Shown here piece after piece: positions 1 through 8,879 of a DNA stretch of 26,005 nt. Position numbers and translations under genes: made by a program. The DNA is taken from positions 1-26,005 of the forward strand of contig CAKPJE010000006.1 of NCBI GenBank assembly GCA_934162555.1, in the 5' to 3' direction. The stretch is from an uncultured Bacilli bacterium. GTDB lineage: Bacteria; Bacillota_I; Bacilli_A; RF39; UBA660. Under the pieces are notes generated by a model that worked only from the letters and a program-made list of their open reading frames with translations, ran no database searches and was not told the origin of the DNA. The number at the start of each line of letters is the position of its first letter. Within the stretch, counting starts at the first letter, position 1.

Positions 1-582
1 GAAGAATACAGCGTAAAATAAAACTATTGAAAACATCATCATTGCAAATATACTATTACCACTATTATTTTCTTTTATATAAATATTATTTAATTCAGAA
101 GTAATATTTAATTTACTTAATTGTTCTTCTGATAAACCAATCTTGCTTAAATTAATTGCATAATATATATTTGTAATAGAAGTCATTAAATCTTCAGCTG
201 GTACACTAGTGAGTGATGCTTCTTCTTGATAATCATTAAAAATAATATTTTGTTTATCTACATCTAAAGTAATTACTTCTTCATAATCACCATTTTCTAA
301 AAGAGACTTTATTTTTTCTTTATCATAATCATCATTTGTAATAGTTAAATCATAAATACTATCATCTGTTTTTAAAGATTCCAAATTACCTTCAAATATA
401 TTTTTAGTATCAACAATTAAAACTTTTTTACCTTCACTTTGTCCATTTAGTGATTCAAGTAATCTTGGTACATTTGTGCCAACAAGAATAATTATTAAAA
501 AGATAATATTAGATACAATAAATGATTTTTTCTTAACCATTTCTTTTATTGTAAAACTTGCAACTGTAAATAAATCACGCAT
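1..582 (-). CDS. ABC-2 type exporter permease, NatB-like (3' end outside window)
   Basis: Partial: the first 194 codons are present and the frame stays open to the window edge. It starts at ATG 580-582, one base after the stop of the ABC ATPase gene, with a GGTGAG-type ribosome site inside that gene's end, so the two are translationally coupled. The protein opens with about 20 cytoplasmic residues (MRDLFTVASFTIKEMVKKKS), a first membrane segment at about 22-36, then a roughly 135-residue extracytoplasmic loop. A second hydrophobic segment (FAMMMFSIVLFYAVFF) is entered at the edge. This is the topology of NatB/YhaP-type ABC-2 permeases, which pair with a NatA-type ATPase to export sodium ions, drugs or peptides. 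The substrate cannot be read from the sequence. Confidence 0.8.
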   Translation of the reverse strand, partial: MRDLFTVASFTIKEMVKKKSFIVSNIIFLIIILVGTNVPRLLESLNGQSEGKKVLIVDTKNIFEGNLESLKTDDSIYDLTITNDDYDKEKIKSLLENGDYEEVITLDVDKQNIIFNDYQEEASLTSVPAEDLMTSITNIYYAINLSKIGLSEEQLSKLNITSELNNIYIKENNSGNSIFAMMMFSIVLFYAVFF

Positions 583-583
583 A

Positions 584-1471
584 TTACTCACCCACTTTCT
601 CAATAAATATTTCATGTAATGATGGTTTTATAACTTCATATTTAGAAATATTTATATCATTATTTGATAGTTCTTTAAATAATTTTTTATTTATTTCATT
701 ATCTGCTTCAATAACATATGTTCCTTCATTATTTGATAAAATATTTAATTTTAAATTCTTAATAATTTTATCAATATTATCATCTGTTTCTAATAGTATC
801 TTTGATGATTGATAACTATTTTTTATTTCTTTTAAATTACCTTTTAAGACTGTTTTACCTTTATTTAGTATGACTAAATCCGTGCAAAATTCTTCAATTG
901 AACTCATTTGATGAGAAGACATAATAATATATTTACCTTTTTTAATTAATTCTTTCATTACATTACTTAATATTTCTGTATTAACTGGATCTAAACCACT
1001 AAATGGTTCATCTAAAACAATTAAATCAGGATCATGTAATACTGATGTAATAAATTGAATTTTTTGTTGATTCCCTTTTGATAATTTTTCAGCAGTATAA
1101 TTAATATATTCTGATACTTTTAATTTTTCTAACCAATATTTTATAGCTTTATCAGCATCAATTTTACTCATACCTTTAAGATTTGCAAAATACATTAATT
1201 GATCATATATTTTACTTTTCGGGTATAATCCTCTTTCTTCTGGCAAATAACCAAAATTAACATTTTTTCTTGAAACTTCTTTATTATTCCAAGTAATATC
1301 ACCGGAATCTTTTTTTATAATCCCTAAAATCATTCTGATGGTTGTTGTTTTACCTGCTCCATTAGTTCCAAGCAAACCAAATACACCTGGTTTAGTTAGT
1401 TCAAAGGATAAATTATCAACAACTTTTTTATTGGCAAATGATTTATTCACATTTTTTACAATTAAACTCAT
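584..1471 (-). CDS. ABC transporter ATP-binding protein, NatA-like
   Basis: A 295-residue ATPase subunit that powers the adjacent ABC-2 permease at the inner face of the membrane. Visible motifs are Walker A GTNGAGKTT (35-43), the NatA-family Q-loop region GYLPEERGLY (74-83), signature LSKGN (130-134), Walker B LIVLDEP (150-156) and the H-loop SSH ending at H187. The last ~90 residues form the C-terminal domain usual in this family, ending in HEIFIEKVGE. The start codon at 1469-1471 lies inside the end of the P-type ATPase gene (29-base overlap), with AGAAAGGA just upstream as ribosome site. Together with the 1-base gap to the permease this makes a three-gene operon. NatA/NatB pairs in Bacillus export sodium; that function here is inference. 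Confidence 0.9.
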   Translation of the reverse strand: MSLIVKNVNKSFANKKVVDNLSFELTKPGVFGLLGTNGAGKTTTIRMILGIIKKDSGDITWNNKEVSRKNVNFGYLPEERGLYPKSKIYDQLMYFANLKGMSKIDADKAIKYWLEKLKVSEYINYTAEKLSKGNQQKIQFITSVLHDPDLIVLDEPFSGLDPVNTEILSNVMKELIKKGKYIIMSSHQMSSIEEFCTDLVILNKGKTVLKGNLKEIKNSYQSSKILLETDDNIDKIIKNLKLNILSNNEGTYVIEADNEINKKLFKELSNNDINISKYEVIKPSLHEIFIEKVGE

Positions 1472-4124
1472 AATTCTTTTCCTTTCTTTTTTTTATTGAC
1501 TTATAAAGTTCTATGATTATTATAATACTGCAGGATATTAAAAACAAGATAATCATGTGTAATAGTGGTACAGAAGTAGTATCTAAAAATTCACTTAATA
1601 CTGGGACTTCTGCAACTATAATTTGTAATGTTGTTGCGAGTATAATACTAAATATTACGAAAGGATTTTTTTTGAAACCAACTTCATATATGTGTTTTGA
1701 TTCACTACGACAGTTAAGGGTATGCATATTTTGCATAAATACCATTAACATCATTATATATCCTCTTGCTACATAGACATCGAAATTTAATTTATCAAGG
1801 AGTATTACCCAAACAAGAAAGACAATTAAGCCCATACTTAATCCTGATATTAATACTTCAGTTAATAATTCTTTGTTAAATACTGATTCATTAGTATTTT
1901 TAGGTTTTTGCAACATTATGTCATCTTCTGTTTTTTCAAACGAAAGTGCAAGGTCTTGTAAGCCATCTGTTGTTATATTAAGCCAAAGTAATTGAATGGC
2001 AACAAGTGGCATTGGGAAATTAAATATAACCGATAATAAGAAAAATAAAACTTCAGCAAAGCCACATGATAGTAATAGATAGCTTACTTTTCTAATGTTA
2101 CTATAGGTTCCTCTTCCTTCTTTAATACTGCTTACAATTGATTTAAAATTGTCATCAGATATAATCATTGAAGCTGTTTCTAAAGCCGCACTTGTGCCGC
2201 TTCCCATTGCAACTCCTATATTGGCAGATTTTAAAGCTGGTGTATCATTAACTCCATCGCCTGTTACAGCAACAAATTCACCTAGTCTTTTATATGATTC
2301 AACAATTTCTAGTTTTTGAATTGGTGTAATTCTTGTAAAAACTTTTTTTGTTTTTATGAATTCATCAAATGTTTCTAGACCTTTTTCATAGTAAGTATCA
2401 ATTTCTGTTCCAGTTGTTACTTCTTCATATGAAGATACTATTTCTAATTCTTTTGCTATATTATAAGCTGTTAATGGGTGATCTCCTGTTATCATAACAA
2501 CTTTAACGGATGCTTTTTGACATAGTTCAATACTTTCTTTAACTTCTTCTCTTATTGGATCAATAAATCCTACCATTCCTTCAAAGCATAGTGGTGGTAT
2601 ATCTTTTTCATTATATGATTCTTTTTGGTCAAATTTTTTCATTTCAATACTAGCAAGTGCGATTACTCGATATCCACTTGATGCTAATGAATCATTTTGA
2701 CTTCTTAGCTTTTCTTCATTTATTTTTTTTATTTTATTATCAATTTTGTAGTATTTACAAAATGACAATACTTTTTCTAATGATCCTTTTACTGTACAAT
2801 ACATTTTTTCATCATCTTTATAAAATACTGCTGAATAACCTTTTTCTGATTCATATGGTATTTTGGCCATTATTTCCATCCCCATATTAGTAACGTTTGC
2901 TTTTTTTCCTAAAACAAGAAATGCTATATCAATAGAATCGCCATGCATATTTTCTTCATCTTCAAATCTGGCCTCATTATTTATTACTCCTATGAGTGCT
3001 ATGTGTTTAACTTTTTCTTCATCGGTTGAGGTTGCACTTATAATTCCTTCTGCACTATAACCTGTTCCAGATACTTCGAATGAGTCATTGTTTGGGAGTA
3101 CTATTTTTTTAGCTGTTTGTTCATTTACGGTTAATGTTCCTGTTTTATCACTTGCTATTAGGGTACAACTACCTAAACTTTCAGCTGATGTTAATTTTTT
3201 TACAATGACATTTTTTTTAAGCATTCTTTTACTTGATATGGTTAGTGCTAGTGTTAGTGCTAGTGGCAAACCTTCTGGCATTGCTGATACTGATAGAGCT
3301 ATTACTGCTAAGAAAATGTCTTTACCTGGCATTCCTTTACTGAATAAAACAATTGTTATTATTAGGGCAATTATTATTATCATTAGGCATATTTGTTTTG
3401 AAAATTTTTCCATTCTTATTGTTAATGGTGATTTTTCTTCTTTAGTTGTTGTAACTTTGTGTGCTATTTTACCTACTTCTGTTTCAATACCTATTTCTGT
3501 TACTATGCATTTTGCTCTTCCTGTTAAAACGGTTGTTCCTGCATATACCATATTTTTTCTTTCACTTAGTGATGTTTCTTCTTCTAAAACGGTGTCTATT
3601 TTAGATATATTTGCGCTTTCGCCGGTTAATGTTGATTCATCAACTTGAAGATTAGTTGATTCAATTATTCGGGCATCGCAAGATATTTTATCGCCGGATT
3701 CTAGCAAAATAATATCCCCTATTGTTATATCTGATGCTGGCACTTCTATTTCTTTTTCATCTCTTATTACTTTAGTATTTACTTTTATTAGTTTTGCTAA
3801 GCTATCAGCTGTTTTAGAAGCACTTAGTTCTTGTGCGGCTCCGATTATTAAATCTACTAACATTATAAAGAGAATTGTAAAGGCATCTACTTTTTCATTT
3901 ATTACAAATGAAAAGGCGATTGTAATTATTAAGACAATTACAATTGGATCTAATAGTCCTTTTAATAATAATTTAAAGAAACCGTCTTTTTTCTTTTTTG
4001 GTAATTCATTTTCACCATATTTTATAATTCTTTCTTTGGCTTCTAATGAAGTCAAACCGTTATAGTCTGATTTTAAATCATTTATGACAAATGTTTTATC
4101 TATTGCATACCATTTATTTTCCAT
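1443..4124 (-). CDS. P-type cation-transporting ATPase (PMR1/SERCA-like, probably Ca2+)
   Basis: An 893-residue integral membrane pump. Domains in order: cation-ATPase N-terminal region (1-50), TM1-2 (about 57-95), actuator with TGES 167-170, TM3-4 with PEGLP 283-287, phosphorylation site DKTGT (D326), nucleotide domain, hinge TGDHP 546-550 and TGDGVND 621-627, then the C-terminal TM bundle. Of the SERCA calcium ligands, equivalents are visible for E309 (E284), E771 (E691), N796 (N716), T799 (T719) and D800 (D720). The N768 position appears to be Gly (688), so ion preference is less certain than the fold. Start ATG 4122-4124 has GGAAGG 8 bases upstream. First gene of an operon with the NatA/NatB-like exporter; co-transcription suggests joint cation homeostasis, which is inferred. 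Confidence 0.9.
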   Translation of the reverse strand: MENKWYAIDKTFVINDLKSDYNGLTSLEAKERIIKYGENELPKKKKDGFFKLLLKGLLDPIVIVLIITIAFSFVINEKVDAFTILFIMLVDLIIGAAQELSASKTADSLAKLIKVNTKVIRDEKEIEVPASDITIGDIILLESGDKISCDARIIESTNLQVDESTLTGESANISKIDTVLEEETSLSERKNMVYAGTTVLTGRAKCIVTEIGIETEVGKIAHKVTTTKEEKSPLTIRMEKFSKQICLMIIIIALIITIVLFSKGMPGKDIFLAVIALSVSAMPEGLPLALTLALTISSKRMLKKNVIVKKLTSAESLGSCTLIASDKTGTLTVNEQTAKKIVLPNNDSFEVSGTGYSAEGIISATSTDEEKVKHIALIGVINNEARFEDEENMHGDSIDIAFLVLGKKANVTNMGMEIMAKIPYESEKGYSAVFYKDDEKMYCTVKGSLEKVLSFCKYYKIDNKIKKINEEKLRSQNDSLASSGYRVIALASIEMKKFDQKESYNEKDIPPLCFEGMVGFIDPIREEVKESIELCQKASVKVVMITGDHPLTAYNIAKELEIVSSYEEVTTGTEIDTYYEKGLETFDEFIKTKKVFTRITPIQKLEIVESYKRLGEFVAVTGDGVNDTPALKSANIGVAMGSGTSAALETASMIISDDNFKSIVSSIKEGRGTYSNIRKVSYLLLSCGFAEVLFFLLSVIFNFPMPLVAIQLLWLNITTDGLQDLALSFEKTEDDIMLQKPKNTNESVFNKELLTEVLISGLSMGLIVFLVWVILLDKLNFDVYVARGYIMMLMVFMQNMHTLNCRSESKHIYEVGFKKNPFVIFSIILATTLQIIVAEVPVLSEFLDTTSVPLLHMIILFLISCSIIIIIELYKSIKKRKEKNYEFNCKKCE

Positions 4125-4144
4125 AATTCTTACCTTCCAAAAAT

Positions 4145-4173
4145 ATTATACATTAAAATTTGGTCAAAATAAA
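4145..4173 (-). promoter_or_regulatory. Candidate promoter of the P-type ATPase operon
   Basis: On the minus strand TATAAT (4145-4150) is preceded, at 17 bases, by a poor -35 TTTATT (4168-4173). The -10 lies only 6 bases before the GGAAGG ribosome site at 4133-4138. A better-looking TTGACC is present but sits only 11 bases from the -10, too close to act as its -35. Confidence 0.4.
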
Positions 4174-4195
4174 GAGTTATAATTAAATATAACTC
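4166..4195 (-). terminator. Weak intrinsic terminator after the GH31 gene
   Basis: GAGTTAT at 4189-4195 (minus reading, overlapping the TGA stop) pairs with ATAACTC at 4174-4180 around an 8-base loop, followed on the minus strand by TTTATTTT. The 7-bp stem has only two GC pairs, so termination may be partial. Confidence 0.5.
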
Positions 4196-6551
4196 ATAAT
4201 TGTTTTAAATGTTCTAGTAATTTTAAGAATAGTCTAAGGGTTTTATAGTCTAATCCTTTTGATCTTAATTTTCTTAGCATTATTCTTTTTTTACTGATTG
4301 GTGCATTACTGAATAAGATACTATCAATTTCATCTTTTAAATAAGTTTTAATGTTCAAGTCATTTAAGATTGCTTCAATGTCTTCATCAATGATTTTAAC
4401 AGCATCTATTTCAATATCTTTTCCTTTACAGTTTATAGTTAATTGAGATATTGTTCTTACATTTGTTACTTCAACTATAAAGTTTGGACCTTCAACATAT
4501 GTTTTTGGAACTATTCGCATATCTTGTTCATATGCAATTACTTCATCAGCATATTTTACGTTTCTAAATACAATACGGTAAGTTCTTTTATCGGGAACGA
4601 TATTACTTTTTCCTGCTACTGGTCTTATTATGACTGTATAGTTACTTGGGAAATAGTTGTATTCTATTTCTGTTTTTATAAAATAACCTTGTTTATATAG
4701 TGAACTTACGCCATCATCTTCATATAGTTCATATTTATTTGATTTTCCTGGGAATATTTGAATTTCAAGTGTTTCTGGAGTGTTTGTATTGTTGATGTTT
4801 TCATTATAACCAAATGGTATTATCGCACCTGCTTTAACAAATACTGGATAGTCTTTTAGTTTGTAGAAGGAAATATATTTATGATCTCCAGGATATTTTT
4901 TTCCTGTTGAAAAGTCATACCATGTGCCTTCAGGGATATAAAATTTATGTACTGTTCTGTGCATAAATTCATCCATTTTATTTGTTATTGGTGATACTAA
5001 TAATGATTCTCCAAAATAGTATTCATTTTTGTATATTTCGTCATCATAAAATGCTGGATATTTATAATAGATTGGTTCAATTAATGGTTTTCCTGTTACT
5101 GAATAATTATATGCTTCGTTGTATAGGTACAATATCATTTTTTGTCTTAAATTTAGATAGTATTTTGCAATTTCATATGTTTCTGTTTCCCATCTCCATG
5201 GTTCTCTTTTGTAGTATTTACTTGTACTTGATCCAAATTTAAATATTGGTGAAAAGGTACCTAATTGAATAAATCTTGTATATAGGTCAGATGATTCTGC
5301 ACCGTTTTCAAATCCACCTATATCATGGGCATAGAAGCTTAAGCCATAGTTTGGTGCTAGGACATTATATCTTACAATGTCGTTTAATGTTTGAAAGTCA
5401 ACATCTGTTTTTCCGGTATATATTATTCCATATCTATGGTCAGCTAGACAGGTTCTTTTCGCTAATACGATTGGTCTTTTTTGATAATTTCTTTCCATGT
5501 CAATATAATTAGCTCTTCTTGTTAGCCAGTAATTATTGTCTATTTTATTGGTATCATTGCAATAGAAATCTATTCCTAGATTATCTAGTGGATGAATCAA
5601 TATTTTTAAATAGACATCTAATGCTTTTGGATCTAGTGCATTAAATGGTATTATTCCGTTTTCATCTTTTTCTATATAATTTGTTAATTCATTGTAACTT
5701 GCTTCATATGGATAAAAACCAATGTTTGGGTTAATGATTAGTCCTATTCTTATTCCGTTTGCGTGTAAGAAGCTTGCTAGGTTTAATGGATCTTTTATTA
5801 ATGCTCCATTCCAAGTAAATCCTGATTCAATGTATTTGTTTTCATATACATTCAAATGCCATGAATGATCTAGTAGGATTGCCGATATAGGAATATGATT
5901 ATCTTTAAAGTCTGTTACTAATTGTTTTATTTCATCTGTTTTATAGTCTTTATTTTTACTCCACCAAATTCCGAGTGCATATCTTGGTATCATTGTTGGG
6001 TAACCTGTTAGAGTAAAATAGTCTTTTAGGCATTTATTAAAATCTTTCCCATATAGGAATATATATTTGTCAATATATGTTCCTTCTCTTTTTTTGTATT
6101 CACCGTTTGGTAATAGTTCATATGTGTCATCATCCAAACTAACAAATCCTTCGATTGAATATAAGCTTTTAATGTTATGATCATTAATTTTACTTCCTGG
6201 TGCATCATATCTTCTTGCTTCTGGATGTCCAAAATACCATGTTTTTCCGTTTACTTCTATTTTTATGTTATTTTTAAATACTGCTTCTTTGGTATATGAT
6301 AGTGTAAAGTTATTTGTTTTAATTTCTAAATATTTTTCATCTTGTTTGACATTTATTGTTGGTAAATCAAATTTTCTGTTTATAATTAATTGTGATGGTG
6401 CGTCAAAAAAGACACCCATTTCGTTATATTCTATTCTAACTAGTGTATCAGATAGTATAGTAATACGATATTTATTTCCTTTAAATATTGTTTTTTCATC
6501 AGGTAAGATATTTTCATAGTCTATTTTAAAATGATCTCCTAAATTATACAT
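4194..6551 (-). CDS. Glycoside hydrolase family 31 protein (alpha-glucosidase-like)
   Basis: A 785-residue protein with no signal peptide, so probably a cytoplasmic alpha-glycosidase acting on imported oligosaccharides. An N-terminal beta-sandwich (about 1-180) precedes the GH31 barrel (PRYALGIWWSKN at 189-200, HDIGGF 409-414, KREPWRWETET 448-458) and C-terminal beta domains. A helical tail (about 715-785) follows. The nucleophile motif DFYCND (328-333) aligns D333 with the family nucleophile. The acid/base position, normally Asp in a W/S-G-D motif, reads TGKTDVDF (379-386), with Lys at the expected site and an Asp two residues later. Some GH31 subgroups vary here, so substrate and even activity are open. 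ATG 6549-6551 has AAAGGGTG upstream. It lies 17 bases after the InlB-repeat gene and shares its promoter. Confidence 0.88.
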   Translation of the reverse strand: MYNLGDHFKIDYENILPDEKTIFKGNKYRITILSDTLVRIEYNEMGVFFDAPSQLIINRKFDLPTINVKQDEKYLEIKTNNFTLSYTKEAVFKNNIKIEVNGKTWYFGHPEARRYDAPGSKINDHNIKSLYSIEGFVSLDDDTYELLPNGEYKKREGTYIDKYIFLYGKDFNKCLKDYFTLTGYPTMIPRYALGIWWSKNKDYKTDEIKQLVTDFKDNHIPISAILLDHSWHLNVYENKYIESGFTWNGALIKDPLNLASFLHANGIRIGLIINPNIGFYPYEASYNELTNYIEKDENGIIPFNALDPKALDVYLKILIHPLDNLGIDFYCNDTNKIDNNYWLTRRANYIDMERNYQKRPIVLAKRTCLADHRYGIIYTGKTDVDFQTLNDIVRYNVLAPNYGLSFYAHDIGGFENGAESSDLYTRFIQLGTFSPIFKFGSSTSKYYKREPWRWETETYEIAKYYLNLRQKMILYLYNEAYNYSVTGKPLIEPIYYKYPAFYDDEIYKNEYYFGESLLVSPITNKMDEFMHRTVHKFYIPEGTWYDFSTGKKYPGDHKYISFYKLKDYPVFVKAGAIIPFGYNENINNTNTPETLEIQIFPGKSNKYELYEDDGVSSLYKQGYFIKTEIEYNYFPSNYTVIIRPVAGKSNIVPDKRTYRIVFRNVKYADEVIAYEQDMRIVPKTYVEGPNFIVEVTNVRTISQLTINCKGKDIEIDAVKIIDEDIEAILNDLNIKTYLKDEIDSILFSNAPISKKRIMLRKLRSKGLDYKTLRLFLKLLEHLKQL

Positions 6552-6568
6552 TTTATCACCCTTTATTC

Positions 6569-7159
6569 TTATTTTATATAATATAATCTTTTATACTCAC
6601 TTACTTCAAGTTTTTGTCCTGGTAAATAAGTTGGTTCTGTTCCGTTGATGTCTTCATTCCATCCTTTGCCTTTGTTTGGTAAATTGATTGTACATTTATT
6701 TTCAGTGTTATACATTCCACAGGATAATTTTTCTTCTCCTTCTTGTCTATCTACTAATGATATTGATACACTTTTGGCAGTAATGGCATATAGTGTTATG
6801 TTTTCAGAGATAGTTATTACTTCACCTGATGTATATTCTAATTCTTTAGCGTTTTCACTTGTTGCCCATCCTATTATTTGCCATCCTGATCTTGTTATTA
6901 TTGGTAAATTAATTTGACAACTTGTAGTAAATGAATAACAGCTTAAGGTAGTATCTTTTACATTCGCTCCGTTATTTTTGATTGTTACTGTATATGTATT
7001 TTTTTCTTTGTCTACTTCATTGTCTTTTTTCATGTATTTTGATACTAATAAAAATATTGTTACAAATACTATTAGGGTTCCTACTACACCTAGAGTTCCC
7101 CAGATGACATTTTTGATTTTTCTTTTTTCGTTTGTATTTCCAAATTCATTATAATTCAT
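6569..7159 (-). CDS. Single-pass membrane protein with InlB-type beta repeat
   Basis: I chose the ATG at 7157-7159 (196 residues) because AGGAGAG ends 5 bases before it; an upstream in-frame ATG at 7184-7186 would overlap the -10 box and has no ribosome site. The protein has a charged N-terminus (MNYNEFGNTNEKRKIKN), one membrane segment at about 20-42, and an outside region. That region contains a Listeria-Bacteroides (InlB B-repeat) module around WQIIGWATSENAKELEYTSG and a half-repeat near the C-terminus. Two paired Cys-containing segments (LSCYSFTTSC and LSCGMYNTENKC) each precede an INLP motif, suggesting an internal duplication with disulfides. The family is found in cell-surface proteins of Firmicutes. 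It precedes the GH31 gene in one operon; the functional link is unknown. Confidence 0.8.
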   Translation of the reverse strand: MNYNEFGNTNEKRKIKNVIWGTLGVVGTLIVFVTIFLLVSKYMKKDNEVDKEKNTYTVTIKNNGANVKDTTLSCYSFTTSCQINLPIITRSGWQIIGWATSENAKELEYTSGEVITISENITLYAITAKSVSISLVDRQEGEEKLSCGMYNTENKCTINLPNKGKGWNEDINGTEPTYLPGQKLEVSEYKRLYYIK

Positions 7160-7177
7160 ATAAACTCTCCTAGTATA

Positions 7178-7206
7178 ATTATACATCTTTTTAATTTTAA
7201 TGTAAA
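7178..7206 (-). promoter_or_regulatory. Promoter of the InlB-repeat / GH31 operon
   Basis: TTTACA (7201-7206), a 17-base spacer and a perfect TATAAT (7178-7183) on the minus strand. The -10 is 6 bases before the AGGAGAG ribosome site, so the predicted leader is only about 12 bases. Confidence 0.75.
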
Positions 7207-7232
7207 TGAAAAATATAGGAAATCCTATATTT
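7207..7232 (-). terminator. Intrinsic terminator of the DUF285 adhesin gene
   Basis: A perfect 10-bp stem, AAATATAGGA (7223-7232, minus reading, containing the TAG stop) with TCCTATATTT (7211-7220), has a 2-base loop and ends in five T on the minus strand. The next promoter's -35 follows directly. Confidence 0.7.
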
Positions 7233-8853
7233 GTTTTAATTCAATTCTTGCTTTAGCTGTTGCATCAGTACAAGTATCTTTCATAGCTGTTGCAATAGTT
7301 TCAGTATTTGCTGTATAGCCTATTATTATATGAGCAGATGCATCAGTTGCTGAGCCAGAAAACATATTACCATAGTTTGTTATATTTGCATTCATTATAT
7401 TTATTTGTGTTTGTAGTTTAGAACAATTATAAAACATTCTGTACATATCCGTTACATTTGAGGTGTTAAAACTATTTATATTCAATTTCGTCAACAAACT
7501 GCAATCAATAAACATTTCTCTCATGCTAGTTACTTTTGATGTGTTAAAATTACTTAAATCTAAACTTGTTAGGGATGAACAAGACGAAAACATGCTAACC
7601 ATATCTGTTACATTTGAGGTATTGAAGCTACTTAAAGCCAGACTTACTAAAGATGAACAACTAGAAAACATAGAATACATATCAGTTACATTTGAAGTAT
7701 TAAAATTACTTAAATCTAAACTTGTTAAGGATGAACAACCTTGAAACATATTCCGCATGCTTGTTACTTTTGAGGTATTAAAACTACTTAAATCTATTGT
7801 TGTTAGTTTTGAGCAATACCTAAACAAGGCAGCTATTGAAGTAACATTTGAGGTATTAAAATTGTTAATATATAAATTTGTTAGGCTTGAGCATCCATAG
7901 AACATACTTCCACTATTTCCAATACTCATATTTGTTACTTTTGAGGTATTAAAACTATTTAAATTCAAGCTAACTATAGATGTACACCCTTGAAACATAC
8001 CAATCATATTAATTGTATTACTTGTATTAAAATTATTATTAAAATCAATTGTAACTAGATTAGTAAAATCCTTAAAAATATTTGAACTATCAGCTGGCGC
8101 GAATATTGGAGCATCACTTGCTATATGTAAATCATATAAAGTATTATTTGAACTATCTTTACTTCCACTATCTATAAGATAGGCATATACTTTTTTCTTA
8201 CTATTAGTTGCTGAAACATCAAAGCATAAGTTTGCTGTATCACAAGTACTTGGCATACTATTTGTATTACTTTCGAAACCAATAGTTTTTATATATGGTC
8301 TATATGTATCACTCCAAAATTCTGTTTTACTAGATGCTCCATTTTTCATATCAGCTTTAGTACTAACTTGAACAGCATTAATAACTATGCTAGCATTTAA
8401 ATTTTCTGTATTATTTGAATTAATAAATTCATTATCTTTTTCATCATCTATATATGGATTCCAATACCAATATATAGTTAATGTTTCACTTCCTGTTTGC
8501 AAATAAGAATAGTAAGTGTGCAACTCACTTTTACAATCACTAGTTGTATAAAATTTTAAATTTTCAGGCAAACTAGTTCTTTCTATTCTAAGACTAGCAT
8601 ACATATCTACACTAGAACCCGTTGAATCCATTGTAAGCTCAAATGAACCCTTATCACCAGGTACAATCGCACCATCTTTCAAAGTTATTACTTTTGACTG
8701 GTTTACTTCTGTAAAACCACTTACATTAAATACAACTTTACCAGTTTGTGCTGTAATATTACCAGTTACAGCTCTACTATAATAAGCTATTGAACCTACA
8801 ATGCCAAAAAGCACTATTAAAGCCATAAATATAATTAATCCTTTTTTATTCAT
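7225..8853 (-). CDS. Secreted BspA-type (DUF285) repeat surface protein
   Basis: A 542-residue secreted protein. The N-terminus (MNKKGLIIFMALIVLFGIVG, then SIAYYSRAVTGN) resembles SipW-type signal regions of TasA/CalY proteins. An extracellular module of about 35-165 follows, with IVPGDKGSFEL at 63-73. Residues 265-500 hold eight FNTS-type repeats of about 25 residues with the DUF285 pattern FNTSNVTDMxxMFxxC, plus a degenerate ninth near 488. DUF285 proteins form leucine-rich-repeat-like solenoids and serve as adhesins in gut and mucosal bacteria. The C-terminus has no LPXTG motif or membrane anchor, so attachment may go through the N-terminal module. ATG 8851-8853 has GGAAGG upstream. The gene has its own promoter and terminator. 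The head module recurs in the protein at 24350-26005. Confidence 0.88.
   Translation of the reverse strand: MNKKGLIIFMALIVLFGIVGSIAYYSRAVTGNITAQTGKVVFNVSGFTEVNQSKVITLKDGAIVPGDKGSFELTMDSTGSSVDMYASLRIERTSLPENLKFYTTSDCKSELHTYYSYLQTGSETLTIYWYWNPYIDDEKDNEFINSNNTENLNASIVINAVQVSTKADMKNGASSKTEFWSDTYRPYIKTIGFESNTNSMPSTCDTANLCFDVSATNSKKKVYAYLIDSGSKDSSNNTLYDLHIASDAPIFAPADSSNIFKDFTNLVTIDFNNNFNTSNTINMIGMFQGCTSIVSLNLNSFNTSKVTNMSIGNSGSMFYGCSSLTNLYINNFNTSNVTSIAALFRYCSKLTTIDLSSFNTSKVTSMRNMFQGCSSLTSLDLSNFNTSNVTDMYSMFSSCSSLVSLALSSFNTSNVTDMVSMFSSCSSLTSLDLSNFNTSKVTSMREMFIDCSLLTKLNINSFNTSNVTDMYRMFYNCSKLQTQINIMNANITNYGNMFSGSATDASAHIIIGYTANTETIATAMKDTCTDATAKARIELKQI
7429..8031 (-). repeat. DUF285 repeat array, eight ~75-base coding units
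   Basis: Tandem coding repeats of about 75 bases (25 residues), each starting FNTS followed by N or K and V/I-T. The order of the N/K position is N,K,N,K,N,N,K,N. Several neighbouring units are nearly identical in nucleotide sequence (for example those near 7540-7600 and 7690-7745), which allows unit gain or loss by recombination. Confidence 0.85.
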
Positions 8854-8879
8854 AATATTTTACCTTCCATACTTTATAA

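Noticed and set aside
3088..3648. 186-codon plus-strand open frame opposite the P-type ATPase gene
   Set aside because: It is antisense to a well-conserved ATPase region, has no ribosome site and its translation has no recognisable family pattern; it is a mirror of that gene's low-complexity membrane codons.
4145..4166. TTGACC as -35 for the P-type ATPase promoter
   Set aside because: It lies 11 bases from the TATAAT, far short of the usual 16-18.
7463..7744. Plus-strand repetitive open frame in the adhesin region
   Set aside because: Its repeats are the antisense image of the DUF285 units; the minus-strand protein explains the sequence completely.
7429..8031. Regular ~75-base repeats as a CRISPR array
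   Set aside because: Units are contiguous coding repeats without unrelated spacers, and they keep one reading frame.
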